From: Hafnia alvei
GTDB lineage: Bacteria; Pseudomonadota; Gammaproteobacteria; Enterobacterales; Enterobacteriaceae
DNA length: 64,000 nt
Assembly (NCBI RefSeq): GCF_964063325.1
Contig: NZ_OZ061315.1
Span: 1,736,001-1,800,000, forward strand
Direction of reading: 5' to 3'
Shown here: positions 27,936-37,116 of the stretch, piece by piece
Layout of the letters: each line of letters opens with the position of its first letter
Position numbering within the stretch: the stretch's first letter is position 1
Made by a program: the position numbers and the translations under genes
Notes under the pieces: model-generated
Told to the model about the DNA's origin: nothing
The model's database searches: none
What the model saw: only the letters and a program-made list of their open reading frames with translations

Positions 27936-29666
27936 TCACGCATTTTCATTGTTAGCATCAAAGCTAATGAATCCACTTGGCGAATAAAAACTGACTTGGT
28001 TTTTACCGCGTTTCTTTGAGTAATAGAGCGCTTCATCGGCTTGCTTTATAGAGTGGTTAATATTTTGATAGTCATCAAGACGCGCCAATCCACAGCTAAT
28101 GGTGAAGCCAACGCTAGGCTTATTCGGGATAGCAATACGTAGCATTTCGGTACGATGGCGAACCACATCAATAATCTTCATTGATTGATGCATATCTTCA
28201 TATTTAATTAAAATAGCGAACTCTTCCCCACCGTAGCGACAATAAACCGTACTTTTCGGCAGCGACTGTTCCAGCATTTGGCTAAAGGCGATAAGCGCTA
28301 AATCTCCAACGTCATGGCCATAGCGGTCGTTTAGTCTTTTAAAATTATCGATATCAATCAGACAGAAGGCGAGAGGGTAGTCTTTCTCGGTAATTTGGCT
28401 GCACTGATTGAAGAATTTGCGACGATTATAAATATTGGTCAGCGGATCGGTTGAAGATGCTTCGAGCAGCTCATTGATAAGCTCTTGCTTTTCAGTTTCT
28501 AACAGGTGCTTTTCTATTTGATTTTGGCGTAGCTGATTAATAGCATCGGATATTGCCGACAGTTCTCCGGTCATGATCGAGTTATCTGGATATATGTTGA
28601 GGTCGCCTTGAGATAACTTCATGATATTTTTATTAGTGAGCGTCAGCCACAGACTAATTTTGGATGAAAAAACCAAGATTGGCATCACGATATATAACGC
28701 TAGCAGCCAGCACAGTGAAATCATGCCGTAAAGCTGAACTCGGCTGATACTTATCTTCTTTTCTAGCTCATGCAACTCAAGGTTATAGCTGTTATTTACG
28801 AAGAGAGCAGAGGCTTTATCAATGCTGATGATGTAGCGGTAGAAGCCGTCAAATGCATTGGATGAGCGACTCTGCATCACGCTGGTAAGGTCGGCAGTCA
28901 GATGCTGCATGCTGTCTTTGCTGAGTTTGTTTAATAGTTCGTCAATGTTTGCCGATGGATGTGCTCCACCAGGCGCGGTTGCAATAATAAAATCTACCCG
29001 CGAGCGTAAAGAGTCCAGCACGCCAATCAACTCTATCGAACGTAGATAAGATTGATTGCGCTTCACTTCATCCGTTTTGATATCGACTAACTGATCAATA
29101 AGCTCGGTTGCCGTTAACGTTAAGCGGTTATTTAAGCGGACGCTCTCGATAAATTTGTAGGAATGAGTGTCGGATAACGTCGTGTTATAGACATACAGGA
29201 AATAGAGCTTATTAAGTTCGGTGATAAAATAATTGCTCTTCACATCAAGCTGAGCCTGCATTAGAGGGCCGGCTGCGGATAATTCTTGATTATCGTTGGC
29301 CGTCAGTCTGTAGACGAGAGATTTTGCTTGGCTAAACATCTCATGAGTCTGTTGTTCTAATTCTGTCGCTGACTTGTCAGTAGGAGGAAGAACCAGTGCT
29401 TCAGAGTCGAGCCTGACCTGTTTTTCTGCGTCAAGGATCTCATTTTGCGTAATGGAATCGCTCATGAAACTGATACGCTTTAAGCGATGAACTAACAGTG
29501 CAGATTGGAAAACTTCAGTGAGCTCGCGTAGTCGTTTTACTTTGTAGAGGTTTTGCTGGTTTTGCGCGAAATCGATATGTGCTTTATGCAATGAGCTATA
29601 GATAAAAATACCAAAAAAGAACACCAATGCCGTGGTGAAAATGTAGATAAGGTTTTTTAGCTTCAT
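27936..29666 (-). CDS. Membrane diguanylate cyclase (GGDEF) with periplasmic sensor
   Basis: This 576-residue protein has a membrane helix at about residues 5-24, a periplasmic, mostly helical region to about 310, and a second helix near 312-335. A HAMP-like linker and a C-terminal GGDEF domain with active-site RYGGEEF (GGEEF at 479-483) follow. SSTDPLTNIYNRRKFF and FCLIDIDNFKRLNDRYGHDVGD are also typical. It should make c-di-GMP from GTP. The RxxD inhibitory I-site expected at 470-473 is replaced by PKST, so product inhibition there is unlikely. The periplasmic ligand is unknown. No such gene lies between pncB and pepN in E. coli. Confidence 0.9.
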   Translation of the reverse strand: MKLKNLIYIFTTALVFFFGIFIYSSLHKAHIDFAQNQQNLYKVKRLRELTEVFQSALLVHRLKRISFMSDSITQNEILDAEKQVRLDSEALVLPPTDKSATELEQQTHEMFSQAKSLVYRLTANDNQELSAAGPLMQAQLDVKSNYFITELNKLYFLYVYNTTLSDTHSYKFIESVRLNNRLTLTATELIDQLVDIKTDEVKRNQSYLRSIELIGVLDSLRSRVDFIIATAPGGAHPSANIDELLNKLSKDSMQHLTADLTSVMQSRSSNAFDGFYRYIISIDKASALFVNNSYNLELHELEKKISISRVQLYGMISLCWLLALYIVMPILVFSSKISLWLTLTNKNIMKLSQGDLNIYPDNSIMTGELSAISDAINQLRQNQIEKHLLETEKQELINELLEASSTDPLTNIYNRRKFFNQCSQITEKDYPLAFCLIDIDNFKRLNDRYGHDVGDLALIAFSQMLEQSLPKSTVYCRYGGEEFAILIKYEDMHQSMKIIDVVRHRTEMLRIAIPNKPSVGFTISCGLARLDDYQNINHSIKQADEALYYSKKRGKNQVSFYSPSGFISFDANNENA

Positions 29667-30140
29667 GCACGCTGTTTTCTGGTTTTAGAACTTCGAGGAG
29701 CTCATTGAATATATTACTGGCCGCCAAAGCGGGCGTAATGAACAAGAAACGTCGAACGATAAGGTAACTATGATCATTATGTCAGAATATCGGCACTCAG
29801 AGTAAGTATTTAGGACTGAGAATAATCTTGCTCCATTATGGCGAATGTTTAGCTAGCCTTTACCTTTTATGACTTAAGCATTGCGCTGCACTCGGTTCTG
29901 ATTCAGTTTTGCTTGGCGCGCTTTTGATGCCACTTGCGTGAATAACAGGCAAACGCACCGGAGTTTCTAGGCAGAGCTTCGGTTTTTCGATCGGTGTGAT
30001 ACAGTTTAGTTAATGGTTGGTTAGGGTGCTGATTTTTAGTCAGTGGCTATTCAGCAATGGCGCGGTCTACCGCGATACCGCCTTCCTGCAGCTTGAATTA
30101 TTTAGGGCACATATTTTCGGCGAATCCTATAAGGGTATTT
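29667..30140. other. Intergenic region between the diguanylate cyclase gene and pepN
   Basis: About 474 bases of divergent promoter space. AAGGG precedes the pepN start. I see no gene, clear operator or terminator. Confidence 0.4.
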
Positions 30141-32759
30141 ATGACACAACAACCTCAAGCCAAGTATCGTCACGACTATCAGGCGCCAGATTATACGATC
30201 ACCGATCTGGCTCTGGATTTTGATTTAGACGCAGAGGTAACTACGGTTACCGCAGTCAGTCAGGTTAAACGTCAAGGCGCTGCGCAGGCACCTCTAATTC
30301 TCAACGGTGAAGATCTCACCCTAAAGAGCGTCAGTGTGAATGATGCTCCTTGGGAGCACTACCGCGAGTCAGAGAATCAGCTCATTCTTGAAAACCTGCC
30401 GGAAGCATTCACGTTGACAATTGTGAATGAAATTTATCCGGCTAAAAACAGTGCGTTGGAAGGACTCTATCTTTCGGGTGATGCGCTGTGTACCCAGTGC
30501 GAAGCCGAAGGTTTCCGCCATATCACTTATTATCTGGATCGCCCAGATGTTCTGGCTCGCTTCCGTACGCGCATCGTGGCGGATAAAGCGCGCTATCCAT
30601 TCCTGCTGTCTAACGGTAATCGTATTGCGCAAGGCGAGTTACAGGATGGCCGCCACTGGGTGCAATGGGAAGACCCGTTCCCAAAACCAAGCTATCTGTT
30701 CGCGCTGGTTGCCGGTGATTTTGACGTTCTGCGCGATAGCTTTACTACCCAAAGCGGCCGTGACGTTGCATTAGAGCTCTACGTTGACCGTGGTAATCTC
30801 GATCGTACTGGCTGGGCGATGACATCGCTAAAAAATGCAATGAAGTGGGACGAAACCCGCTTTGGCTTAGAGTATGACCTCGACATCTATATGGTTGTCG
30901 CCGTCGACTTCTTTAATATGGGCGCGATGGAAAACAAAGGCCTGAATATATTCAACTCCAAGTATGTTCTGGCTAAAGCGGAAACCGCGACTGACAAAGA
31001 TTATCTGGGCATTGAGGCCGTTATTGGCCACGAGTATTTCCATAACTGGACCGGTAACCGCGTCACCTGTCGTGACTGGTTCCAGTTGAGTTTGAAGGAA
31101 GGTTTAACCGTCTTCCGCGATCAAGAATTCAGCTCGGATTTAGGTTCACGTGCGGTAAACCGCATTGATAATGTCCGAGTGATGCGTGGTGCGCAGTTTG
31201 CAGAGGATGCCAGCCCAATGGCGCATCCAATTCGTCCTGATAAAGTCATCGAGATGAATAACTTCTATACGCTAACCGTCTATGAGAAAGGTTCTGAAGT
31301 TATTCGAATGATGCATACGCTGTTAGGCGAAGAAAACTTCCAGAAAGGCATGAAGCTCTATTTTGAACGTCATGACGGCAGCGCAGCAACCTGTGATGAT
31401 TTTGTTCAGGCGATGGAAGATGCTTCTGGCGTTGATTTGACGCTATTCCGCCGTTGGTATAGCCAAGCGGGTACGCCAGAGCTCAGTGTGCGTGATGAGT
31501 ATGATGCAGAGCATCAGCAATATCGTCTCTACGTCACACAGCAAACGCCGCCGACCTCTGAGCAAACAGATAAGTTGCCGTTGCATATCCCGCTGGATAT
31601 CGAGCTTTACGATCCGCAGGGTAACGTGATCCCGCTGATGATTGACGGCGAGCCTGTGAGTAACGTGCTTAATGTGACGGAGTCTGAGCAAAGCTTCGCG
31701 TTTGATAACGTTCCACATAAGCCTATTCCTTCTTTGTTACGTGAGTTCTCAGCCCCGGTAAAATTAGAGTATCCGTATAGCGATCAGCAGCTCAGTTTCT
31801 TAATGCAGCATGCGCGCAATGATTTCTCGCGTTGGGATGCGGCTCAAATGTTGTTGGCAAAATATGTGCGCCTTAATGTCGCTAAATTCCAACAGAATCA
31901 GCCTTTGTCGCTGCCAATGCATGTTGTTGATGCGTCCCGTGCGGTGCTATTGGATGAAACGTTGGATCCGGCACTGGCGGCACAAATTCTGACGCTGCCT
32001 TCTGAGAATGAAATGGCCGAGCTGTTTAGCATCATCGATCCTGAAGCGATCGGTGCGGTATACGCAGCAATCACGCGTCTACTGGCGAAAGAAATGGCGG
32101 ACGAATGGCTGGCGGTTTACAACAATAACCGTACGCCTGAATATCGCATTGACCATGCTGATATTGCCAAACGTTCGCTGCGTAACGTCTGCCTGCGCTA
32201 TTTAGCCTTTGGCGAAGACGTGGTGCTGGCCGATGAGTTAGTGGTGCGTCAGTATGAAAATGCGAACAATATGACCGATTCGTTAGCCGCGCTGTCGGCT
32301 GCCGTTGGCGCAGAGCTGCCGTGCCGCGACCGCCTGATGACAGAATTTGACGAGCGCTGGCATCAAGATGGTTTGGTGATGGACAAGTGGTTTATGCTGC
32401 AAGCGACCAGCCCGTCTGCGTTGGTTTTAGACAATGTAAAAGCGCTGCTTAAACACCGTTCATTTACGCTGAGCAATCCAAACCGCATTCGCTCGCTGGT
32501 GGGGGCATTTGCACAGGCTAATCCGTCAGCATTCCACGCTGCAGATGGTTCAGGCTATGCGTTCTTAACAGAGATCTTGAAAGATCTGAATACCCGTAAC
32601 CCACAGGTTGCGGCACGCATGATCGAACCGCTGATCCGCTTGAAACGCTACGACGAAAGCCGTCAGGCTCTGATGCGGAAATCACTGGAAGAGCTGAAAG
32701 GATTGGAAAATCTATCCGGCGATCTGTTTGAGAAAATCACCAAAGCGCTCAATGCATAA
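30141..32759 (+). CDS. pepN: Aminopeptidase N
   Basis: PepN is a cytoplasmic zinc M1 aminopeptidase that finishes degradation of peptides. The 872-residue product (E. coli 870) has the zinc motif HEYFH at 297-301 with the third ligand Glu320, and the substrate-recognition stretch GAMENKGLN near 261. The start at 30141 (MTQQPQAKYRHDY) matches E. coli and has AAGGG upstream; a longer open frame adds 28 unconserved residues. It converges with ssuE across a shared terminator. Confidence 0.98.
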   Translation: MTQQPQAKYRHDYQAPDYTITDLALDFDLDAEVTTVTAVSQVKRQGAAQAPLILNGEDLTLKSVSVNDAPWEHYRESENQLILENLPEAFTLTIVNEIYPAKNSALEGLYLSGDALCTQCEAEGFRHITYYLDRPDVLARFRTRIVADKARYPFLLSNGNRIAQGELQDGRHWVQWEDPFPKPSYLFALVAGDFDVLRDSFTTQSGRDVALELYVDRGNLDRTGWAMTSLKNAMKWDETRFGLEYDLDIYMVVAVDFFNMGAMENKGLNIFNSKYVLAKAETATDKDYLGIEAVIGHEYFHNWTGNRVTCRDWFQLSLKEGLTVFRDQEFSSDLGSRAVNRIDNVRVMRGAQFAEDASPMAHPIRPDKVIEMNNFYTLTVYEKGSEVIRMMHTLLGEENFQKGMKLYFERHDGSAATCDDFVQAMEDASGVDLTLFRRWYSQAGTPELSVRDEYDAEHQQYRLYVTQQTPPTSEQTDKLPLHIPLDIELYDPQGNVIPLMIDGEPVSNVLNVTESEQSFAFDNVPHKPIPSLLREFSAPVKLEYPYSDQQLSFLMQHARNDFSRWDAAQMLLAKYVRLNVAKFQQNQPLSLPMHVVDASRAVLLDETLDPALAAQILTLPSENEMAELFSIIDPEAIGAVYAAITRLLAKEMADEWLAVYNNNRTPEYRIDHADIAKRSLRNVCLRYLAFGEDVVLADELVVRQYENANNMTDSLAALSAAVGAELPCRDRLMTEFDERWHQDGLVMDKWFMLQATSPSALVLDNVKALLKHRSFTLSNPNRIRSLVGAFAQANPSAFHAADGSGYAFLTEILKDLNTRNPQVAARMIEPLIRLKRYDESRQALMRKSLEELKGLENLSGDLFEKITKALNA

Positions 32760-32784
32760 CCATTGATTTAAAGCACTAAATTGG

Positions 32785-32817
32785 AGCCCCGCAGCATGTA
32801 TCGCGGGGCTTTTTTTA
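32785..32817 (+). terminator. pepN terminator
   Basis: AGCCCCGC pairs with GCGGGGCT around a ten-base loop, followed by seven T residues. It overlaps the end of ssuE. Confidence 0.88.
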
Positions 32818-33384
32818 TTGATGGCTGGTCGCATGTTGTTTTGTGACCAGAGATAGTCCTCTACGCTGAATGGCGGCATAAAATGTGGTCAGTGACGCTT
32901 CTAGGCGTTCAGTCAGTGCAGTGTCCAGCGCGGCTTCACGCGAGGTGTAATCAATCTGCACGTCGGTTGCAAAAACACCGTGTAATACTTCTTGGGCTTT
33001 TAACGCGCTGAGTACGGGTTTGAGTGCATAGTCCAACGCTAAAAAATGATTGGACGACCCCGCTGTAGCAAGCGGAAGCACGACTTTATGTTCAAGTGCA
33101 CGCTCGGGAAGGAGATCCAGAATGCTTTTCAATGCGCCAGAATAAGCTGCCTTATAAACCGGTGTGGCAACCAGCAGACCATCTGCTCGGCTCAAAGCCT
33201 GGTTCAATGCCAGTATTGGTGGGCTATTAAAATTGGCGAATAAGAGATCTTCGGCGACGAAATCTTGCAGGCTAAAATGCACGATTTCTACGTTATGACG
33301 TGCGAGCCAGCGGTGAGCAACTGCCAGTAGGGCGGAAGAACGTGATGGCTGTTTTGGGCTACCAGCCAGCGAAACAATAACCAT
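32815..33384 (-). CDS. ssuE: NADPH-dependent FMN reductase SsuE (orphan)
   Basis: SsuE supplies reduced FMN to the alkanesulfonate monooxygenase SsuD. The 189-residue product has VSLAGSPKQPSRSSALL at the N-terminus, LLVATPVYKAAYSGALKSIL near 75 and YALKPVLSALKAQEVLHGVF near 120, all very close to E. coli SsuE. The ATG at 33384 follows GGAG at good spacing. In E. coli ssuE is followed by ssuADCB; here the gene ends directly against pepN, so the monooxygenase and transporter genes are absent from this locus. It may serve another flavin-dependent enzyme or a distant ssuD. Confidence 0.92.
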   Translation of the reverse strand: MVIVSLAGSPKQPSRSSALLAVAHRWLARHNVEIVHFSLQDFVAEDLLFANFNSPPILALNQALSRADGLLVATPVYKAAYSGALKSILDLLPERALEHKVVLPLATAGSSNHFLALDYALKPVLSALKAQEVLHGVFATDVQIDYTSREAALDTALTERLEASLTTFYAAIQRRGLSLVTKQHATSHQ

Positions 33385-33569
33385 AGAAGGCTCCAAGTAA
33401 GCGTAAATAGAATGTTAAATCTAAATTCCATTTCACCCTAACAGCCAAAATAAGTTATTAAAAATTTCTTTTTATTCTTTTAAGTTCAAAAATTTTATAT
33501 AGGCAATCAGATATCTTGCCGCTATCTCAAAACCTAAACGTCACTAAGTGCCTATAAATGAGTGGGTAA

Positions 33570-33585
33570 GAGTAATCGTTTGCGC
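33570..33585 (+). promoter_or_regulatory. Candidate PurR operator upstream of pyrD
   Basis: The 16-mer GAGTAATCGTTTGCGC matches the PurR consensus ACGCAAACGTTTGCGT at 11 positions, with a near-perfect right half. It lies about 95 bases before pyrD, and E. coli pyrD is PurR-regulated. Confidence 0.5.
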
Positions 33586-33678
33586 TGAATGCGTTCTTTT
33601 TGTCTTTAATCAATTCCAATCTGTTGAAAGATACCGGATAATACCGCCCCGACTTGCCACCGGGATTCAGGAGATACC

Positions 33679-34689
33679 ATGCTTTACCCCTTCGTTAGAA
33701 AGGCACTTTTCCAGCTCGATCCAGAGCGCGCGCACGAATTCACCTTTAAGCAGCTTCGCCGTATTACGGGTACTCCATTGGAGTTTCTGGTTCGTCAGTC
33801 AGTGGCTTCTAAGCCGGTAACATGCATGGGATTATCTTTCAAAAATCCGCTTGGCCTTGCCGCGGGTTTAGACAAAGATGGTGAATGTATCGATGCGCTA
33901 GGCGCAATGGGCTTTGGTTTTATCGAAGTTGGCACCGTAACGCCTCGCGCTCAATCAGGTAATGATAAGCCGCGTTTATTCCGCCTTGTTGAAGCTGAAG
34001 GCTTAATTAACCGCATGGGGTTTAATAACCATGGGGTCGATAATCTGGTCGAGAACGTCAAAAAATCTCATTTTGGCGGAGTGCTAGGGATCAATATTGG
34101 CAAGAATAAAGATACGCCGGTTGAGCAGGGAAAAGACGATTATTTAATCTGTATGGAAAAGGTTTACTCCTATGCCGGTTACATTGCGATAAATATCTCC
34201 TCACCAAATACGCCGGGTTTAAGAACGTTGCAATATGGTGAAGCATTAGACGATCTATTAACCGCGATAAAAGCAAAACAGATCGAGCTACAACAGAAAC
34301 ACCATAAATATGTTCCTATTGCGGTGAAGATCGCGCCGGATCTTTCCCATGAGGAATTGATTCAGGTTGCTGATAGTTTAGTTCGCCATAATATAGATGG
34401 GGTTATTGCCACGAACACCACTTTAGATCGCAAATTAGTTAACGGGTTTAATTACTGTGATCAAATGGGAGGGCTTAGCGGGCGTCCTTTACAGCTGCAC
34501 AGTACGGAAATTGTCCGCCAGCTATCTAACGAGTTGCAGGGGCGTTTACCGATAATTGGTGTGGGCGGGATTGATTCCGTCATTGCAGCCAGAGAAAAAA
34601 TAGATGCCGGTGCTTCATTGGTTCAAATTTATTCAGGTTTTATCTTTAAAGGACCTGGTCTGATTAAAGATATCGTTAACTACATCTAA
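33679..34689 (+). CDS. pyrD: Dihydroorotate dehydrogenase (quinone)
   Basis: PyrD is the membrane-associated, FMN-containing class 2 enzyme that oxidises dihydroorotate to orotate in pyrimidine synthesis. The 336-residue product matches the E. coli length. An amphipathic N-terminal part (about 1-40) contacts quinone. NPLGLAAGLDKDGE near 60, the catalytic serine region NISSPNTPG near 172 and IIGVGGIDS near 294 are present. CAGGAG precedes the start; a small CCCG/CGGG hairpin just upstream may bear on translation, as described for E. coli pyrD. Confidence 0.97.
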   Translation: MLYPFVRKALFQLDPERAHEFTFKQLRRITGTPLEFLVRQSVASKPVTCMGLSFKNPLGLAAGLDKDGECIDALGAMGFGFIEVGTVTPRAQSGNDKPRLFRLVEAEGLINRMGFNNHGVDNLVENVKKSHFGGVLGINIGKNKDTPVEQGKDDYLICMEKVYSYAGYIAINISSPNTPGLRTLQYGEALDDLLTAIKAKQIELQQKHHKYVPIAVKIAPDLSHEELIQVADSLVRHNIDGVIATNTTLDRKLVNGFNYCDQMGGLSGRPLQLHSTEIVRQLSNELQGRLPIIGVGGIDSVIAAREKIDAGASLVQIYSGFIFKGPGLIKDIVNYI

Positions 34690-34874
34690 TTATTTGCCTG
34701 CCTATTTGCCCCGGGGGTTTATTTCTTCTCCGGGGTAGTCTATATTTCAACCGTTCTGCCAATTAATTGTCCAAACGAATCACGCTAATTTAATCAACGC
34801 ATGATTTGGTCGTATTAATGACATGGGCAACAGTCGAATCACGATCCTGATGGTCGATGCAGAAGAGGGATGTT

Positions 34875-35423
34875 ATGAATATAAAACCGGGCGATAACTG
34901 GCGCTGGTATTTTGATGAGGAACACGATCGTTTGATGTTGGATTTAGCCAACGGAATGATCTTTCGATCCCGCTTTGCAGCCAAAATGTTGACTCCAGAT
35001 GCTTTTGAAGAGAGCTCATTTTGCGTTGATGATGCAGCGCTCTATTATCAGTTTGAAGAACGAAGCCGGCAGACGGGATTAAAAAAAGAACAACGTGCAG
35101 AGTTAATACTCAATGCGTTAGTTGCGCAGCGTTTTCTTAAACCGCTGATGCCAAAGAGTTGGCATTTTGCCCCGCAGTCTTGCTCGGTGAATCCGGCGTT
35201 AGGTGAAGTGGTTGCCGTGCAGGTTTCTAATACTGCCGAACAGGCGCGTTTGCTGGTGGTCGAGTCTGGAGATAGTGCCAGTTTATGTCTTTTAGCCCAG
35301 CCTTATTTGCAACTTGCAGGCAAAGCGATGCAGCTTGGCGATGCCATTAAAGTGATGCACGACAGATTAATTGCGGTGCAGCCGTCTAGTGATGCTCAAG
35401 ATATTTTAGCCTACGCCGTTTAA
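34875..35423 (+). CDS. zapC: Cell division protein ZapC
   Basis: ZapC binds FtsZ and stabilises its polymers at the septum. The 182-residue product (E. coli 180) has DNWRWYFDEEHDRLMLDLANG near the N-terminus, DDAALYYQFEE near 55 and LCLLAQP with GKAMQLGDAIK near 140-155. I chose the ATG at 34875 (MNIKPGDNWRW), which aligns with E. coli, over one six codons earlier. It follows pyrD in the usual order. Confidence 0.93.
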   Translation: MNIKPGDNWRWYFDEEHDRLMLDLANGMIFRSRFAAKMLTPDAFEESSFCVDDAALYYQFEERSRQTGLKKEQRAELILNALVAQRFLKPLMPKSWHFAPQSCSVNPALGEVVAVQVSNTAEQARLLVVESGDSASLCLLAQPYLQLAGKAMQLGDAIKVMHDRLIAVQPSSDAQDILAYAV

Positions 35424-35424
35424 T

Positions 35425-35454
35425 ATATGCGGGCAGTGAATATCCCGCATATTT
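35425..35454 (+). terminator. Hairpin after zapC
   Basis: ATATGCGGG pairs with CCCGCATAT around a ten-base loop, ending in a short T run. It is a probable terminator. Confidence 0.6.
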
Positions 35455-35493
35455 CTACTATTTAGAACGATAGCTATTCTAGAGCGACGGTTA

Positions 35494-36597
35494 TTAAGCT
35501 AATTTAATATCGCTTTTGGGAATGCAGCTACAGCTAAGAATGCGGCCATTCGGGCCCACGGCGCTTTTCTTCAACGGCGTAACTTCCCCTTCGTCTAGCG
35601 TTAATTTGCAAGCACCGCATAATCCTGCCCGACAAGAATAGGGAATTCGGATACCTTGAGCTTCCAGCTGTTCTAACAGTATTTGTTGGTTATTGCCGGT
35701 AAATACCTCTCCTTGATATTCAATTTTGACGCTTTTTTCACCGACATTGGCTACCGATAGAGATTCGTTTGTTTCTCCAGCCGAATAAAGACGAGGAGGG
35801 CGAACGCTGAGTATTTCAACGTTATCTCCTTGGCGAATAACCCCACCGCTGCGCGCGATCATATTCATGCCGAAATCCACATCGCCATTGTCTGCGGTGC
35901 GGAATGACTGCAAGGTTTTTAACGGTTCACCTGCAGGGTGTTTACGCCCACGGTCGGTGCTCACCGTGGTCAGAATACAGCGGCTGCATGGTTTGACTAA
36001 ATCAAAAATAATCTCGCCGATGCGAATAACCTGCCAGCTATCTTCATCAAAAGCCTGAGCGCCGCTAACGACAATATTCGGTCTAAACTGCTCAATGCGA
36101 ATAGCGCTTGGGCTGCGCTGCTGTAAATTTTGAAACGAAGCTTCATTGATTAATAAAAAAGGATAACCGTCGGCAAACGTCAGCGGAATTTCCGGGTGAT
36201 GTTTTACACGCCGACTGAGCTCATCGCCTAACCAACGAAGCTGAACGTCGCGCTTAAAATAACGGCTCAGCCATACGTTTATCTGGGTAGGTGCAATGAG
36301 CGCGGTAAAGTGATTGCCCCAAACTTCGGTAGGCTGTTGTTCTTTAATAAAGTCTTGCCATAACACCATAATACTTTCACCATCGGGCGCGGCGAGAGCA
36401 ATACCGTTCGGTAATAAGGAGGGGGTGAATGTCACCATCCGTGGATTTTGGCGAGCGGTAATAAAGGTGCCGTCAGTTTCAGTTATCATCAACGCACGAT
36501 CGAATGCTAAACCACTTGGCAAAACCTGAGCCTGTGAAAGCTGTAAGCCACGCATGGATTTTATCGGATGAACATATAGCTTTGATAACGTGATCAT
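35494..36597 (-). CDS. ycbX: YcbX, MOSC-domain protein with C-terminal ferredoxin domain
   Basis: YcbX works with molybdenum cofactor in E. coli to reduce N-hydroxylated base analogues such as 6-hydroxylaminopurine. The 367-residue product (E. coli 369) has an N-terminal MOSC_N region (LYVHPIKSMRGL), a central MOSC domain (CSRCILTTV, the likely Mo-ligand cysteine region) and a plant-type [2Fe-2S] domain. The last has CRAGLCGACKL near 322 and a later CSC. The gene sits between zapC and rlmL as in E. coli. Confidence 0.94.
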   Translation of the reverse strand: MITLSKLYVHPIKSMRGLQLSQAQVLPSGLAFDRALMITETDGTFITARQNPRMVTFTPSLLPNGIALAAPDGESIMVLWQDFIKEQQPTEVWGNHFTALIAPTQINVWLSRYFKRDVQLRWLGDELSRRVKHHPEIPLTFADGYPFLLINEASFQNLQQRSPSAIRIEQFRPNIVVSGAQAFDEDSWQVIRIGEIIFDLVKPCSRCILTTVSTDRGRKHPAGEPLKTLQSFRTADNGDVDFGMNMIARSGGVIRQGDNVEILSVRPPRLYSAGETNESLSVANVGEKSVKIEYQGEVFTGNNQQILLEQLEAQGIRIPYSCRAGLCGACKLTLDEGEVTPLKKSAVGPNGRILSCSCIPKSDIKLA

Positions 36598-36802
36598 TTC
36601 AGCACTTCCTCGTTCCGTCGTTTTAAAAGAATTTCAGCCGATCACTTTATGACACCTGCTTCATATTGAACAGATAGCGCGGCGTTTTCTTTTATGGGTA
36701 CAGAGCTATCAGTAGGTGTAGAAGCGGTGGGGAAGAGATGCAGTGCCGATCAAGAGGTCTGCGACCGGCACTTAACGGTGAGTATTCACGTGCAAGATAG
36801 GA

Positions 36803-37021
36803 TTAGTTCATCCCTAAGCGAACAAGGTCGAGCGGAACGTAACGATCGCTGAGATTATCGATATCTACGCATTTTGAACGACGGATTTGCGCTGAGGGTA
36901 GGTTGTCACCGTGAATAGCCGTAATTACACCAATCTCGCCGGTACCACTCACCATGACGCGGCTGCCAACTTTAATGGCGTTGCGGTTGCGATCGTATGT
37001 CATCACGCTTTCTTGGGTCAT
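36803..37021 (-). CDS. ydfZ: YdfZ-like small protein
   Basis: This 72-residue protein strongly resembles E. coli YdfZ (67 residues), a protein reported to bind selenium without selenocysteine. The shared core is MTYDRNRNAIKVGSRVMVSG at residues 7-26, then AQIRRSKCV and a C-terminal PLDLVRLGMN. A KOW-like small beta fold is plausible. I chose the ATG at 37021 because AAGGAGGAG just upstream is its ribosome site; an ATG at 37039 would read through that site. In E. coli ydfZ lies elsewhere. An FNR box is upstream. Function is not established. Confidence 0.88.
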   Translation of the reverse strand: MTQESVMTYDRNRNAIKVGSRVMVSGTGEIGVITAIHGDNLPSAQIRRSKCVDIDNLSDRYVPLDLVRLGMN

Positions 37022-37074
37022 CTTCAGCTCCTCCTTCATCGTATATCATCGGTACATCATGAATTCGGTGTGAG

Positions 37075-37116
37075 ATTTTAAAATCGTCGTTTTGCAAAAA
37101 AAATGATTTAGATCAA
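37075..37116 (-). promoter_or_regulatory. FNR-dependent promoter of ydfZ
   Basis: On the minus strand TTGATCTAAATCAT at 37103-37116 matches the FNR consensus TTGAT-N4-ATCAA at nine of ten positions. A -10 element TAAAAT lies at 37075-37080, with 32 bases between centres. That is the spacing of a class II promoter with FNR centred at -41.5. E. coli ydfZ is also FNR-activated. Confidence 0.8.

Noticed and set aside
34709..34735. GC-rich inverted repeat after pyrD
   Set aside because: The loop is long and no T run follows; evidence is too thin for a terminator call.
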